14,444 bases of DNA from Bacteroidota bacterium. GTDB taxonomy: Bacteria > Bacteroidota > Bacteroidia > Chitinophagales > Chitinophagaceae. Shown in pieces: positions 1-7,055 of this stretch (its first letter is position 1; every line of letters starts with the position of its first letter). The DNA is taken from contig JAEYOL010000257.1 in NCBI GenBank assembly GCA_023411775.1, positions 1 through 14,444 on the forward strand, in the 5' to 3' direction. A program made the position numbers and the translations under genes. Below the pieces are notes generated by a model. That model was not told where the DNA came from and ran no database searches. It worked only from the letters and a program-made list of their open reading frames with translations.

Positions 1-1256
1 ACCAGGTCGAGGTGCTGGCTTACCGAATCTGACTGGGATGAAAAATAGTAAGCCGGGTTAAATACTTCACCCCTAAGTTCGCTGCTCAGTAAAAAATGAG
101 AGATAATATTGTTGCTGCTGTCAGCACCAATCGCCACATCGGTCACAGAGAGGGACAGGTTGGAGCGAAGACTATCCGGAACTTTAATGATCAGTTCGTT
201 CCGCGCCCTTTTATTCAGGCCCCAGCGTTGCACTTCCAGTTCGGGCCGAAAAGCATATTCATTGTTGTTAATATGAGTTATGCGTTCGGCCAGTGGGTTC
301 CAGTTTTTGTCAAAAAGAGTGATCGTAAGTATACCGCTCGGCAGTTCAGATGTAGGTATCGTTCCTTTGATCGGCGCATTGGTAGGGCGTGAGATCCTGA
401 AGGCCAGGTGTTGAAAAATAGTGCCCACCAGGTGGACTGTATCCATCTGGCTCACAAAGCCAGGAGAACAATTGACATTAAAAATTCGATTGGTGCCTGC
501 CAGGGTTAATTGCAATGCCGCACCATCTGGTTCTAAGGCTGGTAAATCTGTGATATGCTCTACAGCTTTTTCATCTTTCCATTTAGCCGTGTATTTCACA
601 CCTGCTTTTGGCGTAAGAAAAAAATAACCCATGCCATCGTGTATCGCTTCTAGTTTTCCTTCTGTTTTTCCCTGGCTGTTTATCACTGTTCCCTTAACCT
701 TCACAGGCCTGCCCCATTGATCGTGTGCTTTAAATGCGATCTTATTGACAACACCCGCAATCATTTCACCACCCTCGGGGAAAAAGCTGATTGAAGGAAT
801 TGGTTTCAGCTTGCTCAGGCTCGCACCAAGATCCTTGGTGAGCATGGGAATGGCTTTGTAGTAAAGAAAGGAGGAGTCAAAATTGAGCATCCACTTTGTA
901 TAAGCTTTTACATAAAGGATCTTCCCTTTATAGTCGAGCGGGATGTCGAACTGTCCATTAGTGACAGCGTCTACAACCGGGCTAACCGAATGTTGAAGCA
1001 CCGCCCCTTTTTCATCGATCCAGTCTACATAGAGTGTTTTACTATCATCAGCCGGTGCTACTTCGTTCATCATGTAAGCCTTAAACCAGATAGTTTCGCC
1101 GGCGGAATAAGCGGATTTATCATAATGAAGATAGATACGTTCCGGGCTGTATTGGCTGGCGAAGGTTTCGATATTGTCTTCAATACGCTGTGCCATCGAA
1201 GTGGACAGCAGGCCCGTCATTAAAGCCAGCAACAGCAATAAAGGTCGATGTAACAT
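1..1256 (-). CDS. MG2-like / TonB-plug-family exported protein, N-terminal part (C-terminus beyond left edge)
   Basis: The minus-strand frame is open from an ATG at 1256 to the window edge, giving 418 residues without a stop. It starts with a clear signal peptide (MLHRPLLLLLALMTGLLSTSMA, cut near residue 22). Next comes a macroglobulin MG2-like strand pattern, ERIYLHYDKSAYSAGETIW followed by FKAYM. Bacteroidota proteins with this opening are usually 800-950 residues, with several Ig/MG-like domains and a TonB-receptor plug-like domain near the C-terminus. A later stretch, LLSSELRGEVFNPAYYFS (about residue 390), matches the conserved segment of that family that precedes its second half. The likely location is the periplasm or outer membrane face. 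The precise role is unknown; the family is often annotated as a carboxypeptidase-regulatory-like or plug-domain protein. The gene appears monocistronic: the upstream neighbour lpxD is on the same strand but is separated by 167 bases and a terminator. The family call is confident, the function is not. Confidence 0.8.
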   Translation of the reverse strand, partial: MLHRPLLLLLALMTGLLSTSMAQRIEDNIETFASQYSPERIYLHYDKSAYSAGETIWFKAYMMNEVAPADDSKTLYVDWIDEKGAVLQHSVSPVVDAVTNGQFDIPLDYKGKILYVKAYTKWMLNFDSSFLYYKAIPMLTKDLGASLSKLKPIPSISFFPEGGEMIAGVVNKIAFKAHDQWGRPVKVKGTVINSQGKTEGKLEAIHDGMGYFFLTPKAGVKYTAKWKDEKAVEHITDLPALEPDGAALQLTLAGTNRIFNVNCSPGFVSQMDTVHLVGTIFQHLAFRISRPTNAPIKGTIPTSELPSGILTITLFDKNWNPLAERITHINNNEYAFRPELEVQRWGLNKRARNELIIKVPDSLRSNLSLSVTDVAIGADSSNNIISHFLLSSELRGEVFNPAYYFSSQSDSVSQHLDL

Positions 1257-1285
1257 AGTGTAGCTCCGGTTGTTGTTGATCATGG

Positions 1286-1298
1286 CTGTAAATTACAG
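1286..1298. promoter_or_regulatory. perfect 6+1+6 palindrome upstream of the MG2-like gene
   Basis: CTGTAA-A-TTACAG is a perfect inverted repeat with a one-base centre, 29 bases upstream of the start codon at 1256. The position suits an operator or a small leader hairpin, but no promoter box is evident around it. Apart from the terminator at 1408-1425, nothing else was seen in the 1257-1423 gap. Confidence 0.3.
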
Positions 1299-1407
1299 TA
1301 GTAAGCTAAAAAGATGATGCATGTTAACAGTTTCGCAACAAAAATGAGGACAGCTTGTTGAAGAATTTTTACAAAAAACTGAGACCGGGGTCAATTAAAT
1401 ATAAGAA

Positions 1408-1425
1408 GACCCTTATGTAAGGGTC
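1408..1425 (-). terminator. hairpin terminator of the HD-lpxD operon
   Basis: GACCCTTA and TAAGGGTC form an 8-bp perfect inverted repeat with a 2-base centre (about 7 bp with a 4-base loop in RNA). On the minus strand it is followed by a T-rich tract (TTCTTATATTTAATT), as expected for intrinsic termination. It overlaps the TGA stop of lpxD and separates lpxD from the MG2-like gene. Confidence 0.65.
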
Positions 1426-2473
1426 AGAGGCTAATTTTTTCCGCCAGCAATTGTTTTACCAGGGCTTCCAGTTCTTTAACCCGCTTTTCCAGTTCCGGGA
1501 GCCGGCGATTGACGGCCTGGCTTCTGAGGGCAGAAGTATAATCATATGCAGGTGAACCCGTTACTGCTTTCCCCGGTTCAATCGACTTACTCACACCACT
1601 TTGCGCATTCACTTTAGAGCCATCGCCCAGTTGAATGTGACCCACAATACCAGCCTGTCCGCCGATCATCACGCCATTACCGATCTTGGTACTGCCACTG
1701 ATGCCTGCCTGTGCGGCGATCACCGAGCTGTTTCCTATTTCTACATTGTGTGCTACCTGGATCAGGTTATCCAGTTTGGCCCCTCGTTTTATCAGGGTAG
1801 AACCAATTGTGGCCCGGTCGATAGTGGTGTTGGCGCCAATTTCTACGTGATCTTCAATCTTCACATTCCCGATTTGCGGCACTTTGGCAAAGCTTCCATC
1901 AGCCTGAGGTGCAAAACCAAACCCATCACTGCCGATGATAGTACCACCATGGATTGTAACATTGTTACCTATCACACAATCGTGATAGATCTTCACACCT
2001 GGGTGGATGATACAATTGTCGCCGATGGTCACGTTGTCGCCGATATATGCATTGGGATAGATCTTCGTGTTGTTGCCAACCTTCACCTTTTCACCCAGGT
2101 ATGCAAAAGCGCCTATAAAAACCTTGTCGCCATATTCGGCGGTTTTGGCAATATAACTTGGCTGTTGAATCCCGGTCAATTGTTGCTGCATGATCTCCTG
2201 GTACTTGCTGAGCAGGACGGCGAAGGCAGAATAAGCGTCGGGTACCCTGATGAGCGTGGCCTTAACAGGCTGTTTCAGTTCATATGCTTCATTCAGGATA
2301 ATGACCGAAGCCCTGGTGCTATATAAAAAATCTTCGTATTTGGGATTGGAAAAAAATGTAAGCTGCTGTTCTTTGGCTTCCTCGATCTTACCAAATGAAT
2401 TCACGACGACATTGGGGTCGCCTTCAATTTTTCCATTGACGAGGAGACTGATCTGGGAAGCGGGAAAATTCAT
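1424..2473 (-). CDS. lpxD: UDP-3-O-(3-hydroxyacyl)glucosamine N-acyltransferase (lipid A biosynthesis)
   Basis: LpxD transfers a 3-hydroxyacyl chain from acyl carrier protein to the 2-amino group of UDP-3-O-acylglucosamine, the third step of lipid A synthesis, in the cytoplasm. The 349-residue protein has the family layout and length. An N-terminal uridine-binding domain (about 1-100, with FFSNPKYEDFL) is followed by left-handed beta-helix hexapeptide repeats (about 110-305), then a C-terminal amphipathic helix (LPELEKRVKELEALVKQL, about 325-342). The glycine-rich SDGFGFAP loop lies at 182-189. The expected catalytic histidine is H242 in the QVAHNVEIG motif. The ATG at 2473 lies 24 bases after the upstream HD gene, so the two are probably co-transcribed. 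In many Bacteroidota lpxD is followed by an lpxC-fabZ fusion and lpxA; here it is followed by a terminator and an unrelated gene. Confidence 0.96.
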   Translation of the reverse strand: MNFPASQISLLVNGKIEGDPNVVVNSFGKIEEAKEQQLTFFSNPKYEDFLYSTRASVIILNEAYELKQPVKATLIRVPDAYSAFAVLLSKYQEIMQQQLTGIQQPSYIAKTAEYGDKVFIGAFAYLGEKVKVGNNTKIYPNAYIGDNVTIGDNCIIHPGVKIYHDCVIGNNVTIHGGTIIGSDGFGFAPQADGSFAKVPQIGNVKIEDHVEIGANTTIDRATIGSTLIKRGAKLDNLIQVAHNVEIGNSSVIAAQAGISGSTKIGNGVMIGGQAGIVGHIQLGDGSKVNAQSGVSKSIEPGKAVTGSPAYDYTSALRSQAVNRRLPELEKRVKELEALVKQLLAEKISL

Positions 2474-2497
2474 AGTTATAAAGCTTTAAACCCAATG

Positions 2498-3712
2498 CTA
2501 TTTTAGAAAACAAAAATAATGTTTTTTGACCGTGCTACCCAAGTGGTGGTGAATGAGGGCATTGTCTACTTTAGAAATATCTTTTACCGATCCGTCTTTG
2601 AACAGGATATAGATCCGTTCATCTTTAGCATCATAAGTAGTATTGCTGGCTTCGCCGGTAAAGACAAAATACCCGGCCTCTTCTTTAGACACCGATAATC
2701 TCACCATTGCTTCCTCCAGCTTTTTGTCAACCATCTCAGGTTTAAATGGATTTCCCTGCAGCCTGATCCGGACCAGTTTTCTTTCCACTAAAGAACGGGA
2801 GAGCAGGGATAATATTTTATCAGGATGGTGACACCAGTTTTTGATCGTTGCCATTACATCGTGGTCGTCGAGCCTGCAAAAAGTACCGAGATGCTTCCTG
2901 ATGTCCTTGTGAGCATCAGCGTTTTGTAAAAAGAAATTCAACTCGGGGGTAGCGGCTTCTGTCTTTTGTCCTGAAGATGCCAGCCACTTGGCACGCTTGA
3001 TAAGTCTGACCAGCATCATCTCTGCTGCCAAAACTGTTTTGTGTAAGTAAACCTGCCAGTACATTAAACGCCTTGACACCAGGAATTTCTCGATGGAATA
3101 AATCGCTTTCTCTTCTACCATCAGCTCGCCATCTTTTACGGTCAGCATTTTAATGATGCGATCATAACCCACCACACCTTCGGCTACGCCCGTAAAAAAG
3201 CTATCTCGAACCAGGTAATCAAGCCGGTCCACATCCAGTTGCCCCGACACCAATTGATGAAGAAATCGTTTAGGATGCTTATCGGTAAATATATCGATCG
3301 CAACGCTGAGTTGTCCTCCCAGTTCTTCATTGAGGTATTGCATGATCAGGATCGAGATGGCTTCGTGGTGTACACCCGAAATAAGTTCCTGTTCCAGTGC
3401 ATGGGAAAATGGCCCATGCCCAACATCATGAAGCAGGATCGCCACTTTTGCGCCCAGTTCTTCCTCTGTAGTGATTTCAAAGCCTTTGCCTTTTAATTCC
3501 TGTAGTGCATTGCACATCAGGTGGTATGCTCCTAGTGAATGATGAAGCCGTGAATGCACCGCACCAGGGTAGACCAGGTGCGCAAAGGCCATTTGATTGA
3601 TATTGCGCAGGCGCTGGTAAAATGGATGGGAAATGATCTGTAATATCAGGGGGTGATCTATAGTAATAAAACCATATACCGGGTCGTTGATGATCTTGCG
3701 AACTGTCGACAT
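2498..3712 (-). CDS. HD-domain phosphohydrolase (dNTPase/SAMHD1-like family)
   Basis: This 404-residue protein belongs to the HD superfamily of metal-dependent phosphohydrolases, close to the YwfO/EF1143/SAMHD1-type dNTP triphosphohydrolases. Visible motifs are HSRLHHSLGAYH (53-64), which should supply the first metal histidine (H58 by analogy), and the HD signature LLHDVGHGPFSH (93-104, H95-D96). GQLDVDRLDYLVRDS (157-171) contains the last aspartate ligand. The early FYQRLRNINQ segment is also typical. The likely reaction is hydrolysis of dNTPs or another nucleotide in the cytoplasm, but the substrate cannot be read from the sequence. It is the first gene of a probable operon with lpxD (24-base gap) and is divergent from porX. 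The HD-lpxD pairing recurs in Bacteroidota, which may reflect shared transcription rather than shared function. A perfect TAnnTTTG box lies upstream at 3751-3758. Confidence 0.88.
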   Translation of the reverse strand: MSTVRKIINDPVYGFITIDHPLILQIISHPFYQRLRNINQMAFAHLVYPGAVHSRLHHSLGAYHLMCNALQELKGKGFEITTEEELGAKVAILLHDVGHGPFSHALEQELISGVHHEAISILIMQYLNEELGGQLSVAIDIFTDKHPKRFLHQLVSGQLDVDRLDYLVRDSFFTGVAEGVVGYDRIIKMLTVKDGELMVEEKAIYSIEKFLVSRRLMYWQVYLHKTVLAAEMMLVRLIKRAKWLASSGQKTEAATPELNFFLQNADAHKDIRKHLGTFCRLDDHDVMATIKNWCHHPDKILSLLSRSLVERKLVRIRLQGNPFKPEMVDKKLEEAMVRLSVSKEEAGYFVFTGEASNTTYDAKDERIYILFKDGSVKDISKVDNALIHHHLGSTVKKHYFCFLK

Positions 3713-3750
3713 TGTTGGGTTTTTGTTAAAGGCCGGTAAAGCGCTGTGCG

Positions 3751-3758
3751 CAAAAGTA
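3751..3758 (-). promoter_or_regulatory. -7 promoter box of the HD-lpxD operon
   Basis: Read on the minus strand this is TACTTTTG, a perfect match to the Bacteroidota primary-sigma -7 consensus TAnnTTTG. It ends 38 bases before the ATG at 3712. No clear -33 TTTG element was found at the usual distance. Confidence 0.55.
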
Positions 3759-3765
3759 CAAAGGC

Positions 3766-3780
3766 AGCTTTTAAAAAGCT
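3766..3780. promoter_or_regulatory. perfect 7+1+7 palindrome next to the HD-lpxD promoter
   Basis: AGCTTTT-A-AAAAGCT is a perfect inverted repeat with a one-base centre. It lies 8-22 bases upstream of the -7 box for the minus-strand operon, so it would cover the region between -10 and -33. It could be an operator, though A/T-rich palindromes also arise by chance. Confidence 0.3.
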
Positions 3781-3817
3781 ATTTTTGGAAATCTGGTATC
3801 ATTTAGGTTTGATAATA

Positions 3818-4052
3818 GCCGGAGAGCCGGTAAGACGGTGAGGAAGGATTATTAGAGTATTATTCTTACGGCCTTTTCATCTTCCCGGCATATAAATTTA
3901 GCCGGTAAGCCGGTAAGACGGTGAGGAACGGTTAATAGAGTATTATTCTTACCGTCTTTCCATCTTCCCGGCATATAAATTTAGCCGGTAAGCCGGTAAG
4001 ACGAGGAGAGGGTCGATACAGTTTTTTCTTTCCGTCTTCCCGCCTTCCCGGC
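3818..4052. repeat. three tandem hairpin-forming intergenic repeats, 83-bp period
   Basis: Copies lie at 3818-3889 (72 b), 3901-3972 (72 b) and 3984-4052 (69 b), starting exactly 83 bases apart. Copies 1 and 2 are nearly identical and copy 3 has a diverged centre. Each ends in TTCCCGGC, and an 11-base linker (ATATAAATTTA) follows copies 1 and 2. Within a copy the left arm (GCCGGTAAGCCGGTAAGACG, then GTGAGGAA) is nearly the reverse complement of the right arm (TTCTTACCGTCTTTCC, then ATCTTCCCGGC), so each can fold into a long imperfect hairpin. The left arm itself holds a direct repeat of GCCGGTAA. The array fills most of the 375-base divergent gap between the HD-lpxD operon and porX and ends 35 bases before the porX start. 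It resembles REP/BIME-type intergenic repeats. A half copy is found at 10157-10183. Confidence 0.9.
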
Positions 4053-4087
4053 ATATCAAATACAATTCATTACTAATAGTAAAAATA

Positions 4088-5644
4088 ATGGCCATCGCAA
4101 AAATCATTTGGATCGACGACGAAATAGAAAGCCTGCAGTCACAAAAATTTTTTCTTGAAAATAAAGGATACGAAGTACAAACATTTACAAATGGGTTTGA
4201 TGCCATCGACTATGTGCGCGACAACCTCGTGGATGTGGTATTGATCGATGAAACCATGCCCGGGATCACGGGGCTTGAGACCCTGGCAAAGATCAAGGAA
4301 ATCAACCAGTCGCTGCCCGTGGTGCTGATCACAAAAAATGAAACAGAGAACCTGATGGATGAGGCCATTGGATCACAGATCACCGATTACCTGATCAAGC
4401 CAGTCAACCCCAACCAGGTCTGGCTTAGCCTGAAAAAGATCATCGACAATAAAAGACTGGTGGCAGAACGAACAACAACTGCCTACCAGCAGCAGTTCCG
4501 GAATCTCTTCATGGCGCTCAACAGCAATCCTGACTATAACGAATGGATGGACATATACAAGAAACTCGTGTACTGGGAACTGGAAATGCAGAAAAGCGAC
4601 AGCCCCGAGATGCAGGAAATCCTGCAAAGCCAGAAGAGCGAGGCCAACACGGAGTTTTTCAAGTTTATTTCCCGCAACTACGCGGGATGGGTGAAACCCA
4701 AAAGCACTGATGGGCCCGTGATGAGTCATTCATTGGTGCAGTTTAAGGTATTGCCACATGTTGAAAAAGGCACGCCATTGTTTTTTGTACTGATCGACAA
4801 TCTTCGTTTCGACCAGTGGAAAGCCATACAGCCGATCTTTGCTGAAAGCTTCCGGATCCTTGAGGAAGATAGCTTTTACAGCATACTGCCAACGGCTACG
4901 CAATATTGCCGGAATGCCATTTTCGCCGGGCTGATGCCGGTTGATATTGAAAAGCAGTTTCCCAACCAATGGAAGAATGATGAAGAGGAGGGAGGAAAGA
5001 ATCTATACGAGGAGGAATTCTTCCGGGCTCAATTAAAAAGACTGGGCAAAGGCGATCTTAAAGTTTCTTATACCAAGGTTTTGAATAATAACGCGGGTCT
5101 TGATTTGGTCAATAACATTCATAACCTGATGAACAATGATATCAACGTAATCGTGTACAATTTCGTTGATATGCTCAGCCATGCGCGTACAGAAATGGAA
5201 GTGTTGAAGGAACTGGCTGGCGATGAAATGAGCTACCGGAGTATCACTGCATCATGGTTTGAACATTCGCCGTTGCACCAGGCCCTGAAAAAAATCGCCG
5301 ATAAACAGATCAAGATCGTTTTGGCGACGGACCATGGCAGTGTGCGGGTGAAAACGCCATATAAAGTGGTTGGTGACAAACAAACGACCACCAACCTGCG
5401 ATACAAACACGGGCGAAATCTTAATTACGAGCCAAAGGAGGTACTTGCTTTCCGCGAGCCGAAGGAAATTGGCTTACCATCACCAACGATCAATTCTTCG
5501 TTCATCTTTGCGAAGGAAGATAGTTTTCTATGCTACCCCAACAACTATAACCATTACGTAAATTATTATCGTAATACATTTCAACATGGCGGTGTAAGCC
5601 TGGAAGAAATGATCGTTCCTGTGATCAAGATGCAAAGTAAGTAG
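4088..5644 (+). CDS. porX: PorX: response regulator with PglZ-type phosphatase domain (type IX secretion control)
   Basis: PorX is the cytoplasmic response regulator that, with histidine kinase PorY and sigma factor SigP in Porphyromonas gingivalis, controls type IX secretion genes. Its PglZ effector domain is a metal-dependent alkaline-phosphatase-fold enzyme reported to act on oligonucleotides. The 518-residue length matches the family. The receiver domain (about 4-118) has the acidic pair D10-D11, phosphoacceptor D54 (LIDETMPG), T82 and K104 (LIKP). A helical linker (about 125-205) leads to the PglZ domain (about 215-518). Likely active-site residues are D237 (LIDNLRFDQW), a threonine in PTATQYCRNAIFAG (268-281), D361 (FVDMLSH), D415-H416 (ATDHGS) and H500 (FQHGGVSLEE). 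All are present, so the enzyme looks intact. Start is the ATG at 4088. No kinase gene is adjacent. Upstream is the tandem hairpin repeat array; no perfect -7 box was seen. Confidence 0.95.
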   Translation: MAIAKIIWIDDEIESLQSQKFFLENKGYEVQTFTNGFDAIDYVRDNLVDVVLIDETMPGITGLETLAKIKEINQSLPVVLITKNETENLMDEAIGSQITDYLIKPVNPNQVWLSLKKIIDNKRLVAERTTTAYQQQFRNLFMALNSNPDYNEWMDIYKKLVYWELEMQKSDSPEMQEILQSQKSEANTEFFKFISRNYAGWVKPKSTDGPVMSHSLVQFKVLPHVEKGTPLFFVLIDNLRFDQWKAIQPIFAESFRILEEDSFYSILPTATQYCRNAIFAGLMPVDIEKQFPNQWKNDEEEGGKNLYEEEFFRAQLKRLGKGDLKVSYTKVLNNNAGLDLVNNIHNLMNNDINVIVYNFVDMLSHARTEMEVLKELAGDEMSYRSITASWFEHSPLHQALKKIADKQIKIVLATDHGSVRVKTPYKVVGDKQTTTNLRYKHGRNLNYEPKEVLAFREPKEIGLPSPTINSSFIFAKEDSFLCYPNNYNHYVNYYRNTFQHGGVSLEEMIVPVIKMQSK

Positions 5645-5692
5645 CGCAAAATTACACTGGAGAATGTGGAAAAGTATTGATATCGAAAACAG

Positions 5693-5710
5693 GCGAAGCA
5701 GTAGCTTCGC
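5693..5710 (+). terminator. candidate terminator hairpin after porX
   Basis: GCGAAGC-AGTA-GCTTCGC is a perfect 7-bp stem with a tetraloop, 49 bases after the porX stop. It is GC-rich but followed only by a mixed AATGGTAAGTATTTG tract, so the T-tract is weak. Confidence 0.45.
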
Positions 5711-5740
5711 AATGGTAAGTATTTGCATTTGGAGCACTAA

Positions 5741-5748
5741 AATTTTTG
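5741..5748 (+). promoter_or_regulatory. weak -7-like box before the 100-aa gene
   Basis: AATTTTTG has one mismatch to TAnnTTTG and ends 9 bases before the ATG at 5758. If used, the transcript would have an almost absent leader. No -33 box at normal spacing was recognised. Confidence 0.25.
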
Positions 5749-5757
5749 TACGTCGGA

Positions 5758-6060
5758 ATGAGATATACGCAAACGACTTTAGATAAACTGGAAGCTATCA
5801 CAGCGCAGGCGGGCTATGTGTTACGTTATGAAAGAGGCACTTTTCAAAGCGGCTATTGCATCCTGGAGCAAAAGAAAGTGGTGGTGCTTAATAAATTCCT
5901 GCAATTGGAAGGTCGCATTAATACACTTGCAGAACTGATCCCTCAACTGGAGATCAATGCTGATTTACTTACAGACGAATCAAAGAAATTATACCTAGAA
6001 GTCGTAGCACGGCTTGAGACAGAAGAAAACGGGCCGGGCTTGCTCAAAAACGACAAGTAA
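5758..6060 (+). CDS. 100-aa protein of unknown function, possibly Bacteroidota-conserved
   Basis: The ORF encodes 100 residues from the ATG at 5758. A TTG four codons upstream (5746) is in frame but overlaps a promoter-like T-run and is less likely. I do not recognise a functional domain. The first half looks like a compact alpha/beta fold (a helix in TTLDKLEAITAQAGY, then strands YVLRYERGTFQSGYCILE and KKVVVLNKF). The second half is helical and acidic (INTLAELIPQLEI, SKKLYLEVVARLETEE). There is no signal peptide or membrane segment, so it should be cytosolic. It lies 113 bases after porX and 47 bases before the MBL-fold hydrolase on the same strand, and may be co-transcribed with the latter. 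Codon use and composition are like its neighbours, supporting a real gene. The protein call is solid; the role is unknown. Confidence 0.75.
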   Translation: MRYTQTTLDKLEAITAQAGYVLRYERGTFQSGYCILEQKKVVVLNKFLQLEGRINTLAELIPQLEINADLLTDESKKLYLEVVARLETEENGPGLLKNDK

Positions 6061-6107
6061 TTCAACGGCCTAATATGTTTTAACGCTCCATGCGTTAACT
6101 TTATACT

Positions 6108-6896
6108 GTGTCTTGTCCCCCCCTCAAAATAACTTTTCTTGGTACCGGCACCAGCAGTGGTGTGCCCATGATCGGATGCGATTGTGAAGTATGTACGTCC
6201 ACCGATAAAAAGGATAAGCGGCTTCGTTCGAGTATTCTGGTAGAGTCGCCGAATACGCGGTTGGTAGTAGATACGGGGCCCGATTTCCGTTACCAGATGC
6301 TGCGCCAGAATGTAAAACACCTCGATGCGGTTGTTTTTACGCATCCACACAAAGATCACCTGGCAGGACTGGATGATATCAGGGCTTTCAATTTTTTCCA
6401 ACGCAGACCCATTGATGTTTATGCCGATTCATTGACGGAAGAAGCGGTACGTAGAGATTTTTATTACGCGTTCAGCGATACCAAGTATCCCGGTCTACCG
6501 GAACTAAACCTCAACACCATCTCCGAAGAGCCTTTCATGGTAGGCGATATACCCGTAACTCCCGTGCCGGTTTGGCACCTGAAAATGCCGGTGATGGGAT
6601 TTCGTTTTGGCAGGTTCACTTATATCACCGATGCCAACCGGATCGAAGAGGAGTCAAAAGATTTGATCAGAGGCAGCGAAGTGCTGGTCCTGAATGCCCT
6701 TAGAAAAGCAAAACATATTTCGCATTTCAGTCTTGAGGAGGCGATCGCGATGGCGGGTGAGGTAAAAGCGGGCACCACTTATTTCACTCATATCTCACAT
6801 CAGCTTGGGCGTCATGCAGATATCGAAAAAGAATTGCCAACAGGTATGCACCTGGGTTATGACGGGCTGGTACTTGAGTTTGCAGGAGTTAATTGA
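6108..6896 (+). CDS. MBL-fold metal-dependent hydrolase, PhnP-like
   Basis: This 262-residue protein has the metallo-beta-lactamase fold of the PhnP/cyclic-phosphodiesterase group. The N-terminal FLGTGTSSGVP (10-20) is the usual first strand and loop. CDCEVC (24-29) matches the Cys cluster that binds a structural zinc in PhnP. The metal-binding THPHKDHLAGLDD is at 78-90 (H79, H81, D83, H84), with further candidate ligands H157 (VWHLKM), D175 (YITDAN) and H228 (FTHISH). Such enzymes hydrolyse phosphodiesters such as cyclic ribose phosphates; the true substrate here is unknown because no phn genes are nearby. The only reasonable start is GTG at 6108: an in-frame stop lies at 6096-6098 and the conserved fold begins at once. 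It probably forms a transcription unit with the 100-aa gene upstream and is followed by strong hairpins. Confidence 0.9.
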   Translation: MSCPPLKITFLGTGTSSGVPMIGCDCEVCTSTDKKDKRLRSSILVESPNTRLVVDTGPDFRYQMLRQNVKHLDAVVFTHPHKDHLAGLDDIRAFNFFQRRPIDVYADSLTEEAVRRDFYYAFSDTKYPGLPELNLNTISEEPFMVGDIPVTPVPVWHLKMPVMGFRFGRFTYITDANRIEEESKDLIRGSEVLVLNALRKAKHISHFSLEEAIAMAGEVKAGTTYFTHISHQLGRHADIEKELPTGMHLGYDGLVLEFAGVN

Positions 6897-6902
6897 TATA
6901 TT

Positions 6903-6930
6903 TCTGAAGCTAACACTTGTTAGTTTCGGA
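6903..6930 (+). terminator. terminator of the MBL-fold hydrolase gene
   Basis: TCTGAAGCTAACA-CT-TGTTAGTTTCGGA folds into a 13-bp stem with two G-U wobbles (about 12 bp once the loop opens). It is followed by TAATTTTACTT and sits 7 bases after the stop codon. Confidence 0.7.
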
Positions 6931-6997
6931 TAATTTTACTTACTTGCATTGCCTTTAACGATTTGCGTGCTGTTAAGAATTAGAAACAGTCAATGTT

Positions 6998-7034
6998 ATG
7001 TGCCATCACAATTTTATGTGGTGGCACATCTTTT
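6998..7034 (+). terminator. second terminator-like hairpin, 21 bases before the acyl-CoA dehydrogenase start
   Basis: ATGTGCCATCACA-ATTTTA-TGTGGTGGCACAT is a 13-bp stem with one U-G pair and a 6-base loop, followed directly by CTTTT. It has intrinsic-terminator form on the plus strand. It may be a backup terminator for the upstream unit or a leader hairpin in the dehydrogenase transcript. No convincing promoter was recognised on either side to decide. Confidence 0.65.
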
Positions 7035-7055
7035 AAAACTTAAACTTATTGCCGG

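Noticed and set aside
1601..2326. 241-codon open frame on the plus strand opposite lpxD
   Set aside because: It lies entirely antisense to a clear lpxD and has no recognisable protein features; it is a by-product of hexapeptide-repeat codon use.
3818..4052. CRISPR-like array
   Set aside because: Only three units with an 83-bp period; the linkers are identical 11-base sequences rather than unique spacers, and no cas genes are present.
3949..4206. 85-codon minus-strand open frame across the repeats and the porX start
   Set aside because: It runs through the tandem repeat and the strongly conserved receiver domain of porX; no start context or family resemblance.
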